Assembly (NCBI RefSeq): GCF_000265405.1
Contig: NC_018010.1
Location: forward strand, 1,674,001 to 1,738,000
DNA: 64,000 nucleotides
DNA from: Belliella baltica DSM 15883
GTDB lineage: Bacteria > Bacteroidota > Bacteroidia > Cytophagales > Cyclobacteriaceae
Reading direction: 5' to 3'
Shown one piece after another: positions 1-8,078 of this stretch; position 1 is the first letter of the stretch; each line of letters opens with the position of its first letter. Under the pieces are notes generated by a model. That model was not told the origin of the DNA. It ran no database searches and saw only the letters and a program-made list of their open reading frames with translations. The position numbers and the translations under genes were made by a program.

Positions 1-1
1 T

Positions 2-1174
2 CCATCTGTGGCAGCAGCATGGAGGGTAAGTGAGGAAGATTTTCTTATCAACAACAACGCCATCACAGACCTGAAGTTAAGGTTGGGATATGGAGTGACC
101 GGTCAGCAGGATATTGGCTCTTTTTTCCCTTTCCTTCCCAGATATACCTTCAGTGATGATGCGGCAAGGTACAGGTTTGGGAATAACTTCTTCAACACAT
201 TAAGGCCAGAAGGGTATGATAGAAACATCAAATGGGAAGAGACAGTAACCTACAATGCCGGATTGGATTATGAATTTTTTAATGGAAAGTTTTATGGTAG
301 CCTGGATTATTATTACCGGGTGACCAATGACCTTCTTGCCGTCATACCTGTTCCTGCAGGCACCAACCTTACCAATCAGCTTTTCACGAATGTAGGGAAC
401 ATAGAAAGTTATGGTTTTGAGGCAGGCCTGACATATAATGTCGTCCGTACCAATGAACTTAATTGGGATATAGGTGCCAACTTCACCTACAACAGGGTGA
501 ATATCCTCAGCCTGAGTAATGTGGAAGAGGATGCAGTTGGGATTCTTGTTGGTTCAATTGGAGGAGGAACCGGCAACACGATCCAGGTACAGACAGTAGG
601 CTTTCAGCCCAACTCATTTTATGTATGGGAGCAGGTATATGGAACAGATGGGGCTCCTCTGGAAAATGTATATGTGGATCAAAATGGGGACGGAATAGTC
701 AATGAACAGGACCTCATCAGAAGGGGATTCCCTGATCCAAGGTATTTTTTCGGGTTCAATTCCCAGCTTAGATACAGGAATTGGGATTTTGGATTTGTGC
801 TAAGAGGCAATATAGGTCAGACAGTATACAACAATGTCAGATCTGCGAATGGTGCCTATCAAAGCCTAAGATTCCCTGATTATCTGATCAATATGACTTC
901 GGATGTTTTGGAAACGAATTTTCAAAACTACAGGCTGAGATCCAGCCACTACCTTGAAGACGCCTCGTTTTTGAGAATGGAAAACATCAGCGTCGGGTAT
1001 AATTTCGGAAATGTCTTCGCTTCAAGGGTCAACCTTCAGGTGAATGCCACGGTACAGAATGCCTTTGTGATTACTGGGTATTCGGGAATAGATCCGGAAA
1101 TTCCGGGAGGGATAGACAATAATTTCTACCCTTTTCCTAGGATATTCTCTTTCGGAGTAAACTTTGGTTTTTGA
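2..1174 (+). CDS. SusC/RagA-family TonB-dependent outer membrane receptor, C-terminal part (5' end outside window)
   Basis: The reading frame is open from the first base (PSVAAAWRVSEEDF), so about 390 C-terminal residues of a protein that is normally about 1000 residues long are present. The segment AAAWRVSEED followed by LKLRLGYGVTGQQDI is typical of SusC-like beta-barrels. The end, FPRIFSFGVNFGF, finishes in the aromatic residue expected of an outer membrane barrel. In this family the barrel imports oligosaccharides with a SusD lipoprotein lid, powered by TonB. The SusD gene follows 34 nt downstream, then a SusE-like gene, giving a SusC-SusD-SusE operon. The plug domain and N-terminus cannot be seen. 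Family assignment is firm; the substrate is inferred only from the SusE-like neighbour (alpha-glucan). Confidence 0.93.
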   Translation, partial: PSVAAAWRVSEEDFLINNNAITDLKLRLGYGVTGQQDIGSFFPFLPRYTFSDDAARYRFGNNFFNTLRPEGYDRNIKWEETVTYNAGLDYEFFNGKFYGSLDYYYRVTNDLLAVIPVPAGTNLTNQLFTNVGNIESYGFEAGLTYNVVRTNELNWDIGANFTYNRVNILSLSNVEEDAVGILVGSIGGGTGNTIQVQTVGFQPNSFYVWEQVYGTDGAPLENVYVDQNGDGIVNEQDLIRRGFPDPRYFFGFNSQLRYRNWDFGFVLRGNIGQTVYNNVRSANGAYQSLRFPDYLINMTSDVLETNFQNYRLRSSHYLEDASFLRMENISVGYNFGNVFASRVNLQVNATVQNAFVITGYSGIDPEIPGGIDNNFYPFPRIFSFGVNFGF

Positions 1175-1208
1175 TTTAAACATGAAATCTAATTTGAATT
1201 AAGGATTC

Positions 1209-2822
1209 ATGAAAAAGACAGAAAAAATGAAAAAGAAATTTATCAAAAAGACAGCAATACTTCTGGTGACCATATTCGCCATCGGAGGATGTACAGATCT
1301 TGACCTTGAACCTTTCGGGGAGTTTACCTCAGTTCAGGTATATCAGGATTTTGATAACTACATACAGGTATTGGCCAAGATGTATGCAGGGCTTGCAACC
1401 AGTGGACAATCTGGCCCTGATGGACGTGGGGATATAGGTGGACAGGATGAAGGAGCATCTACTTATTTAAGGGCTTTTTGGAAGTTGCAGGAATTGCCTA
1501 CCGATGAAGCCATAATATCCTGGAACGATGAAGGGCTTCCTACTTTGAATACCCTTACCTTCTCTTCAGACAATGGCTTTATTGCAGCCATGTACTACAG
1601 GATTTTCTATCAGATTACCTTGGCCAATGAGTTTATCAGGGAGCTAAGTGATGAGAACCTTGATAGCAGAGGTATTTCTGAGGCCAACCAGCAGACAGCA
1701 AGACTGTACAGAGAGGAAGCCAGGTTTTTAAGGGCATTGAGCTATTATCATGCCTTGGATTTATTTGGCAATGTGCCATTCGTCACGGAGCAGGATGCCG
1801 TTGGATCCTTCTTTCCTGAGCAGATCAATAGGCAAGACCTGTTTTCTTACATTGAATCTGAATTGTTGGATGTCATACCCAACCTAGTGCCGGCCGGACA
1901 GAATGAGTATGCAAGAGCAGATCAGGCTGCGGCAAGAATGCTTTTGGCAAAAATGTACCTCAATGCAGAAGTATATACAGGCCAGCAAAGGTATTCTGAG
2001 GTAATTGCCCAGCTAAATGAAGTGTTGAATGCCGGATACTCACTAGAGCCGGATTACAACCACCTTTTCTTTGCAGATAATGATAAGTCTCCTGAGATCA
2101 TTTTCCCTATATCATTTGATCAGGCAAGTACCATGTCTTGGGGTGGAACAACTTTCCTTGTCAATGTAGCCATAGGAGGGACCATGCGAAACTTTTACAG
2201 CTTTGGTGTTCCAGGGGGGTGGCAGGGAATGCGGACAAGACCGGAAATCGTAAGGCTTTATCCAGGAACTGATGGTACCCCAGATGCCAGAGGTTGGTTC
2301 CATACTGATGAACAACAGATTGATATTGTTTCCATCAGCACATTTCAGGATGGGTACGGAGTCCTTAAATTCAGAAATATAACCAGAGACACAGAAGACA
2401 GGCCAGACGGTCCGGTAAGTGACCAAGTCAGTGTGGACTTTCCATTATTCCGATTGGCAGATGCTTATCTCATGTATGCCGAAGCGGTTCTCCGTGGAGG
2501 CTCAGGAGGCACCGAATCACAGGCACTCGATTATATCAATGCTTTAAGAGAAAGAGCTTACGGGAATTCAGAGGGAAATATCTCTTCAGGTGACCTTAAC
2601 CTTGATTTTATCTTAGATGAAAGGGCCAGAGAACTGAAATGGGAAGCTACTAGAAGAACGGATTTGATCCGTTATGGCAGGTTTACAGGTGGAGCCTATA
2701 TATGGCAGTGGAAAGGTGGAGTCTTTGAAGGTACATCTGTTCCTGAATTCAGAGACCTTTACCCACTACCACAGGCAGACCTGATAGCAAATCCAACATT
2801 ACAACAGAATCCAGGATATTAA
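1209..2822 (+). CDS. SusD/RagB-family nutrient-binding outer membrane lipoprotein
   Basis: A 537-residue protein, the usual SusD length. It has an N-terminal signal with a lipobox ending FAIGGC (Cys near residue 28), so it is probably a surface lipoprotein. Helical TPR-like segments (ARLYREEARFLRALSYYHALDLFG; ARADQAAARMLLAKMYLNAEVY) and the C-terminal RARELKWEATRRTDLIRYGRF are SusD hallmarks. It should cap the SusC barrel encoded just upstream and bind glycan. The start could also be the ATG at 1227 (MKKKFIKK), which gives a more ordinary signal peptide. Only 3 nt separate its stop from the next start, so the genes are probably cotranscribed. Confidence 0.94.
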   Translation: MKKTEKMKKKFIKKTAILLVTIFAIGGCTDLDLEPFGEFTSVQVYQDFDNYIQVLAKMYAGLATSGQSGPDGRGDIGGQDEGASTYLRAFWKLQELPTDEAIISWNDEGLPTLNTLTFSSDNGFIAAMYYRIFYQITLANEFIRELSDENLDSRGISEANQQTARLYREEARFLRALSYYHALDLFGNVPFVTEQDAVGSFFPEQINRQDLFSYIESELLDVIPNLVPAGQNEYARADQAAARMLLAKMYLNAEVYTGQQRYSEVIAQLNEVLNAGYSLEPDYNHLFFADNDKSPEIIFPISFDQASTMSWGGTTFLVNVAIGGTMRNFYSFGVPGGWQGMRTRPEIVRLYPGTDGTPDARGWFHTDEQQIDIVSISTFQDGYGVLKFRNITRDTEDRPDGPVSDQVSVDFPLFRLADAYLMYAEAVLRGGSGGTESQALDYINALRERAYGNSEGNISSGDLNLDFILDERARELKWEATRRTDLIRYGRFTGGAYIWQWKGGVFEGTSVPEFRDLYPLPQADLIANPTLQQNPGY

Positions 2823-2825
2823 CAA

Positions 2826-3875
2826 ATGGGAAATCTTATGAAAAATCTTAATATATTATTCTTACTTCTATTGGGAGCTGTAGCAGTATGGAGCTGTACA
2901 GAAGAAGAAAGGACAGTTATCTCAGATAATCCAGGTATCCCGGTTTTGAATAGTCCGGCATCAGGGCAATCAATTGTATTGTCGGAAGAAACAGGTTCCC
3001 AGGATCTGGTATTTAGTTTTGATCCAGCAGATTTCGGGTATTCCGCAGCAGTGAGCTATACCGTTCAGTTAGCTGAATCAGGCACTTCGTTCCAAAATCC
3101 TCTGGACGTGGGCACCTCCAATGGTTCGGATATAAGTATTTCTGAAGCCTCCCTGAACCAAAGGTTGATAGGAAGAGGATATGACCCTGATGAAAGTATT
3201 CAGATGGATGTCAGGGTTCGTGCCAGCGTCGGAGATGCTGTAGAACCTGTATTTTCTTCAGTATCCAATATTTCAGTTACACCATATTCCGAAGCATTGG
3301 TGTTTGCCAAAATGTTTGTGCCAGGTGATTATCAAGGTTGGTCTCCCGAGAATGAAAATACCGTGATCTATTCAGTAAATAATGACAATATCTTTGAAGG
3401 TTATGTGCATATCCTGGGAGGTTCGGGAGCTTTCAAAGTGACTGAAGAGCCCAACTGGGATATAAATTATGGTGGGGCAAACGGTACTCTGGAAAGAGAC
3501 GGTCCTGACTTTGTGATTTCAGAACCTTTCGGAACATTTAGGTTAAAGGTTGACCTGAACAGCCTTACCTATGAAATCGGAACAAGAAGAAGGTGGGGAA
3601 TAATAGGTGACGCTACTCCATTGGGATGGGACGGAGATACTCCTATGGATTTTGATTCTGATGAAAACGTGCTGACTATTACCATTGATCTGGTTGAAGG
3701 TAATTTTAAATTCAGAGCCGGAGATTTGGCCTTCAATTATGGAGATACCGGTCTGGATGGTATACTGGACCCGGATGGTGCTGACATTCCCATATCCGAA
3801 GATGGAAATTATACCATTACTATGGATTGGAAGATACCAGGAGAGATCAGCTATGAAGTAGTGAAAAATGACTGA
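2826..3875 (+). CDS. SusE/SusF-like surface glycan-binding lipoprotein
   Basis: A 349-residue lipoprotein with lipobox VAVWSC. Residues of about 35-155 look like the SusE N-terminal immunoglobulin-like domain (PVLNSPASGQSIVLSEE...VSYTVQLAES). Two carbohydrate-binding-like repeats follow: one starts around FVPGDYQGWSPEN, the other around WGIIGDATPLGWDGD. This WGIIGDATP...GW pattern is typical of SusE/SusF starch-binding modules, so the locus probably handles starch or maltooligosaccharides. The start may be the internal ATG at 2838 (MKNLNILFLL), which gives a cleaner signal peptide. The glycoside hydrolase usually found downstream is missing; see the remnant at 7093-7197. Confidence 0.85.
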   Translation: MGNLMKNLNILFLLLLGAVAVWSCTEEERTVISDNPGIPVLNSPASGQSIVLSEETGSQDLVFSFDPADFGYSAAVSYTVQLAESGTSFQNPLDVGTSNGSDISISEASLNQRLIGRGYDPDESIQMDVRVRASVGDAVEPVFSSVSNISVTPYSEALVFAKMFVPGDYQGWSPENENTVIYSVNNDNIFEGYVHILGGSGAFKVTEEPNWDINYGGANGTLERDGPDFVISEPFGTFRLKVDLNSLTYEIGTRRRWGIIGDATPLGWDGDTPMDFDSDENVLTITIDLVEGNFKFRAGDLAFNYGDTGLDGILDPDGADIPISEDGNYTITMDWKIPGEISYEVVKND

Positions 3876-4285
3876 TTTGCCTAAAGGAACAAGTTTGGAA
3901 ATTTCTGATGTGGTAATAAAATCATAGACTTGGTTTGTTGAAGTGAACAGGTGGCTAAAGAGGGATATTTAAAAGAATCACTTTCTTTGATTTTCCTTTC
4001 TTGGCCTCCTGTCACTTAACTGCCCTGAGAATTGCTATTGGCCGAATTTCTTATCCAAAAGTCTGATTTTTTTTAAGTCTTATCATGTGCTAAACATTAT
4101 TTGCATTGCAAAGAATAATCATATGTTTAAGGTTTATAATAGTATTTAGGCTTTAAAGGTCAATAGTTGGAATTTAAAATTCACTGATCCGCAGAATAGA
4201 AATCTATGATTTACTTTTTATTTATTTAGTCAAAAAACCAAGTAAGAATTAAGGTTTAGCTGAGCCATATGTTTGTTACAATATA
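3876..4285. other. Intergenic AT-rich spacer between SusE-like gene and split membrane-protein gene
   Basis: About 410 bases with no convincing gene, strong hairpin or repeat. Short open frames here have no recognisable protein features. The stretch lies where a glycan-locus hydrolase or regulator would often be found, so it may mark the edge of the accessory insertion region. Confidence 0.5.
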
Positions 4286-5278
4286 TTATGTAGTAGTTTG
4301 GTAGAAAGGTATAAGCTGTAGTACATCGAATTCTAATTTTATGTCATTGTCTAGTTCTTTGCCCAAACCCAATTGGTCGAAAAAGTTTTCCTTTCTACTT
4401 TCAATTTCCATTCTTTGACTGTCTATAGATGGTGGGACAGATTTTTTTCTTTTAGCATTTTCTTCGCTGACCTGTTTTAAATAGGCGTAAAAATGTTCTG
4501 TTGAATTGAAACCCTTGTATTTTAAGTCTTTTAGAATTCTAGTTATCCTTTCAGCTATCATGGAAAACTTAAAAAACATTGTATTGAAATCTCTCAATTT
4601 AATTTCTTTGTTCAAATCTTTATTTTTAAGGTGATCCAAAAAAACATCAATTTCAACATTTATATTTCTCAAAAGGAGTTCAAATTCATGTAACGAGTCA
4701 TAATTTTTTCCTGATGTTGTAAACTTGTTTATTCGTAAGTCTTCTGGTAATGATTTGAATTTCAAAATATGTTCTTCAGATGGATAGCTATTAAAATCAG
4801 CAGTTTCTAACTTGATTTTTAAGGTGTTCAGGATTATAAAGTTTCTATAATAATGCCTTAAAAGGTCTTGGAAAATGATTTTTTGAAACCGCTTGTTTAT
4901 TTGTCCCTGAGTGTAGACTTTGTGTACGCTCACAAAGGTGAAGATTGTACCAAATGCAGCAACAGTTGCAAGAAAAATCCCAAGTCATTCATCAAGATCT
5001 GTTTGGGTAAGTTCGGTAGGGATTGTATTTGACCTTACCTCATTGATCAAAGTGAATAACCTTGTATATACTTCTTCCTGATATGATGATAAATTCCCGG
5101 TAGTATCTTGTAGGTTTGTTCCTATAGGTTCTTCTAATTCGTCCATGTTTTCTGAATTCTGGGGATAAAACAAGATTAAAGTCAAGTTGAAAGTGAAAGG
5201 TGGTTTGGTCTTCTCCCATTCATTGATTCCAATTGAAATTTTATTTTTAATGGCATTTGGAAAATAAATAATTCCATC
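4286..5278 (-). pseudogene. Unknown single-pass membrane protein gene interrupted by one in-frame TGA
   Basis: On the minus strand one frame runs from an ATG at 5278 (MELFIFQMPLKNK) to a TGA at 4985-4987. It then continues in the same frame without another stop to 4286. The upstream piece is 97 codons ending LTQTDLDE. The downstream piece begins directly with LGIFLATVAAFGTIFTFV, a clear transmembrane helix, and goes on for about 210 mostly charged residues. The two pieces therefore make one natural protein of about 330 residues: N-terminal region, one membrane helix, coiled C-terminal region. The TGA most simply replaces a sense codon such as TGG. No family is recognised. The gene is AT-rich, and an IS66 insertion sits 8 bp upstream of its ATG. 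It could still yield a C-terminal product from GTG 4933. Confidence 0.75.
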
Positions 5279-5285
5279 AAGATTA

Positions 5286-5293
5286 TCTTATTT
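5286..5293. repeat. Left 8-bp target site duplication of IS66 element (TCTTATTT)
   Basis: TCTTATTT directly precedes the left terminal repeat, and an identical TCTTATTT follows the right terminal repeat at 6877-6884. Eight-bp duplications are characteristic of IS66-family transposition. A perfect copy indicates an undisturbed insertion. Confidence 0.93.
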
Positions 5294-6876
5294 GTAACTA
5301 CTCAGGTTGTAAATTAGCTATATGATTTAGATTTTCTAAGATATTTCCCGAACGTTTGATCAGGGTATCCACGACGGATCTTATAACACAGAAGTTTTCA
5401 GCTCCATTGTTGGATTTGAACTGTCCTGATATTTTTTGTTTCACCTTGATGTTGCGTATGGCTCTTTCAGAGGCATTGTTATCCGGTGGTACTTTTTGGT
5501 GATAGAGAAAAGTAAAAAGTGACTTTCTGTATTTCAGGAGTCTTTTTTGTAGGGATACTGCTTCTTTATGTTTTGACTCTACAGGTTGGGCGAGTAGGTT
5601 ATCCATCTTCTCTTCAATGGAAGCAATACTCCTGCTATTCTCTGGATCTGGTAGTTTTTTGAGTTTTCTCTTCAGTGAGATAGCTTCCCTGAACAGGGCC
5701 CTAAGGCTGTCAGCCCATTTAGATTTATAGCGTTCAACAATGTAGTTGAGCTCCCTAAGCAGATGTGCACAACAGAGCTGGTGCAGGTTTTCCGAATAGT
5801 TGAAGTATGCCCTCCATGCATCGTGGCACAATACTGCCTTTCCGAACCCATCGGGAAAATGTGTATTCATCGCCTTAAGTCCACGTGATTCAGATATAGC
5901 TAACAGGGTGAGTTCCTCGGTCTGATAAGTCCAGACCCACTGTTTGTTTCCATCCACTTTAGCCCCAGTCTCGTCAGCTCCTATCACAGGACTTTTAGAG
6001 ACTGCCGTCTTTATCTTTGCATATATTGGTGCAGACTTGCGGGCAAACCTACCGATAATGTTATCGATACTCCCCTCGCTGAGATTAATACCGAAGCAGT
6101 CCCTGAGAAGTTCTTTCATCCTTCTATAGGGAACATACTGTCTGGCATGCAGATAACCGACAATGGTTTCAACACCGCTCCCGTACTGTATGGGGGCATT
6201 GATATTGTCAGGGAATGACCCACTGATCTTTTCTCCACAGGAACAGTTTTTGGAAAAGATTCTATGCTCGGTACATACCACTTTAATCACAGGAAGATCC
6301 AGGACCTGTCTTTTGGAGGACAGTTCTGCTGGAACCGCCGACAGATCACCACCACAGCAGGTACAGAATAAAGGGATGTGGTTTTCTATTATGTCCGGGG
6401 AGGATGTCATTTCAAGGGTATGGCCTTTGTGTCCAGGCTGACCGCCGGTTTTGCGCCCTGTATCCTGACGGAGACTCTGATTTTTTTTGGGGCGGTTCTC
6501 GTCTTTTGAAGGGGGAACCGAGCTGTTGCGGCTGTTTTTGGGATTACGGTAACGGGCAAGCTCATTTTCCAAATCGGATACCCTAGATTTTAAAGACTTG
6601 ACCTGCTCCATAAGCTGGAGGTTCATCTTGATCAGTTCCTGAATAAGCGTATCCCTGTGGTCCAATATACTATAGAAATGTTTCCTGAATATCAGCACAT
6701 AATCCCATGAATACCAATAATCCACGCTGTTTTTCCCCACAAAAAAATGTGGATAAACCAACTTTAAAGCTGATTTTCGTACATTCACATACAAATACGC
6801 ATCAATACACCACAGAGGGCAACAAGACTCCAAATACTTGAATATTGGTCAGTAAATAATGTACCTGAGTAGTTAC
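5294..6876 (-). mobile_element. Complete IS66-family insertion sequence (1583 bp, single-transposase type)
   Basis: The ends are perfect 14-bp inverted repeats: GTAACTACTCAGGT at 5294-5307 and its complement at 6863-6876. Both are flanked by the same 8-bp direct repeat TCTTATTT (5286-5293 and 6877-6884). The only gene inside is a TnpC-type transposase on the minus strand; the tnpA and tnpB accessory genes of classic IS66 are absent, as in the ISBst12 subgroup. The intact ends, frame and target duplication mean the insertion is simple and probably recent. Rejoining the flanks puts the insertion in the leader of the split membrane-protein gene, 8 bp before its ATG. Confidence 0.95.
5298..6698 (-). 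CDS. tnpC: IS66-family transposase (TnpC type)
   Basis: DDE transposase of the IS66 element. Order of features: N-terminal coiled coil (MEQVKSLKSRVSDLENEL), the conserved YRNPKNSRNSSVPPSKDE linker, a zinc-binding segment with CxxC pairs (FCTCCGG; FSKNCSCGE), then the catalytic core with VIGADETG, LCHDAWRAYF and the Glu motif NNASERAIRNIKVKQK. The open frame extends back to a TTG at 6833. I prefer the GTG at 6698 because the region before it is not family-like; ATG 6626 is also possible. The stop codon overlaps the left terminal repeat. No frameshift is visible, so the enzyme should be active. Confidence 0.9.
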   Translation of the reverse strand: MLIFRKHFYSILDHRDTLIQELIKMNLQLMEQVKSLKSRVSDLENELARYRNPKNSRNSSVPPSKDENRPKKNQSLRQDTGRKTGGQPGHKGHTLEMTSSPDIIENHIPLFCTCCGGDLSAVPAELSSKRQVLDLPVIKVVCTEHRIFSKNCSCGEKISGSFPDNINAPIQYGSGVETIVGYLHARQYVPYRRMKELLRDCFGINLSEGSIDNIIGRFARKSAPIYAKIKTAVSKSPVIGADETGAKVDGNKQWVWTYQTEELTLLAISESRGLKAMNTHFPDGFGKAVLCHDAWRAYFNYSENLHQLCCAHLLRELNYIVERYKSKWADSLRALFREAISLKRKLKKLPDPENSRSIASIEEKMDNLLAQPVESKHKEAVSLQKRLLKYRKSLFTFLYHQKVPPDNNASERAIRNIKVKQKISGQFKSNNGAENFCVIRSVVDTLIKRSGNILENLNHIANLQPE

Positions 6877-6884
6877 TCTTATTT
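6877..6884. repeat. Right 8-bp target site duplication of IS66 element (TCTTATTT)
   Basis: Identical to the copy at 5286-5293 and placed directly after the right terminal repeat. Confidence 0.93.
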
Positions 6885-7035
6885 TATATAAAAAAATGTT
6901 TCTATTCAATTTATATGATAGAACCCTGTAGTCAACCTTCCATTCCGGGTACAGGCTCAATACAAATCATTGGCTTATTTGGAACTGCCGAATAGCTTGT
7001 CTATGATATTATTTATTTTGCTGCTTTAAAAAATG

Positions 7036-7073
7036 ATATAGCCAGGCATTTATTTAGTCCAGCCTGGCTATAT
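7036..7073 (-). terminator. Intrinsic terminator, minus-strand orientation
   Basis: Perfect 12-bp stem: ATATAGCCAGGC at 7036-7047 and its complement GCCTGGCTATAT at 7062-7073, with a 14-nt loop. Read on the minus strand it is followed by CATTTTTT, the expected U-run. It lies about 20 nt after a minus-strand stop codon at 7093-7095, which supports that stop as the end of a former gene. Confidence 0.85.
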
Positions 7074-7092
7074 TGGTGTTGTAATACAATTC

Positions 7093-7197
7093 TTAATTGC
7101 TACGGGACTTATAAACTCTGAATTCAAACCCTGAAAGTTCCAGTGCTTCATTTCCAAAAGCCCCATCATCTCCATAAATTGTAGTCCAGTCATGCTT
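7093..7197 (-). pseudogene. 3' tail of a lost gene, possibly a glycoside hydrolase
   Basis: On the minus strand 34 codons read KHDWTTIYGDDGAFGNEAL and end GFEFRVYKSRSN before TAA. The frame is closed upstream by TAA at 7198-7200. The stop is followed at 20 nt by a canonical terminator. A final beta-strand like GFEFRVYK resembles the end of the C-terminal domain of GH13 alpha-amylases, which would fit a starch-type Sus locus nearby. That resemblance is weak; the supported statement is only that this looks like a gene's 3' end without its body. Confidence 0.4.
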
Positions 7198-7398
7198 TTA
7201 GCTCGAATTGACATTCTCCTAATTAGCCTTTAGTCAACAAATCATCATTCAACGGGTGTTAACATTTTAAAAATCCAAAAAAAAGTAAGCCTCATAAGAG
7301 TTTAAGTATTTTCTTTAAGTTAGTTGGGTTTGTAAATGGATGCCAAAGTTTTATTATGTTGGTAATAAATCCTTTAGAATAATTTCACCGGAATTTAA

Positions 7399-7934
7399 TC
7401 ATTCAGAATCATTGAGTTTTTGGATCATTTTCTGGAGATCAGCATGATAATTTCTTCCTATCGGTATAATTTCCTCATTGATTTTCAATTCTTTGGCAGA
7501 AACAGCATCAATCCGATTGACATTTACAATATATGATTTGTGGACTCGCTTAAAATCAGTTTCAGGTAGATTTGGTGCAATGTCCTTAATTGGACTTCTG
7601 AGGGTAAAACTTTTTGATTCGGTAATTATATGGGTATAAGTACCCTCTGTTTTTATATATTGGATATCATGTATTTTTATTTTTCTCAGCCATCCTCTGT
7701 CTCGGATAAAAAAAGTGTCATCCATTTTATTAGAAGATTTATGGTGTCCGTAGTTTTCGTTTTCAGTATAAAATTTACTCAAGACCAATTCGATTGTGGT
7801 AGTCAATGTTTCCTGACTGAATGGCTTGAGGATAAAACCTTCAGGTTTGATTTCTTTTACCCTTTCGATTATTTGGGAATCTGAAAAAGAAGTAATAAAA
7901 ATAATGGGTACCTCTGCTTTTCTTCTGATTGCAA
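7399..7934 (-). pseudogene. LytTR-family response regulator truncated by IS21 insertion
   Basis: The minus-strand frame encodes the last part of a receiver domain (RRKAEVPIIFITSFSD, then GFILKPF with the conserved Lys-Pro). After it comes a LytTR DNA-binding domain (WLRKIKIHDIQYIKTEGTYTHI, RVHKSYIVNVNRID, IPIGRNYHADL). Everything before RRKAEV is missing, including the phospho-acceptor Asp and the acidic N-terminal pocket, because the IS21 element begins there. The N-terminal half is not found on the far side of the element, which instead carries an IS3-type transposase tail. So the locus was rearranged as well as inserted into. A short DNA-binding product from 7806 is possible but would be unregulated. 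Confidence 0.85.
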
Positions 7935-8078
7935 AAAATGATGAAGTTGACCCCCAGTTGACGATTTAAATTGACCCCCAGCTGGTGATGTAAACTGCCC
8001 CCCGTCAAAAGTTATTTTTTTGGAATGGAATAGGAAGCTTTTAAGTCCTGTTAGGAGTGCAAACAATTAAGCATTCCC

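Larger units (their letters stand above)
6885..7398. other. Gene-poor stretch between IS66 and LytTR remnant
   Basis: About 510 bases with no complete gene. It holds a strong hairpin terminator (7036-7073) and, just before it on the minus strand, what looks like the last 34 codons of a lost gene (7093-7197). The rest (7200-7398) is AT-rich with nothing recognised. Confidence 0.5.

Noticed and set aside
2112..2426. 104-codon minus-strand open frame inside the SusD gene
   Set aside because: It lies fully antisense to a strong SusD coding region and has no protein-like features.
5944..6586. Several plus-strand open frames inside the IS66 transposase
   Set aside because: They are shadows of the transposase frame on the opposite strand. 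tnpA and tnpB were looked for in the element and not found.
7869..8066. 65-codon minus-strand open frame across the left IS21 end
   Set aside because: It only translates the repeated TGACCCCC blocks and the regulator sequence out of frame; not a gene.
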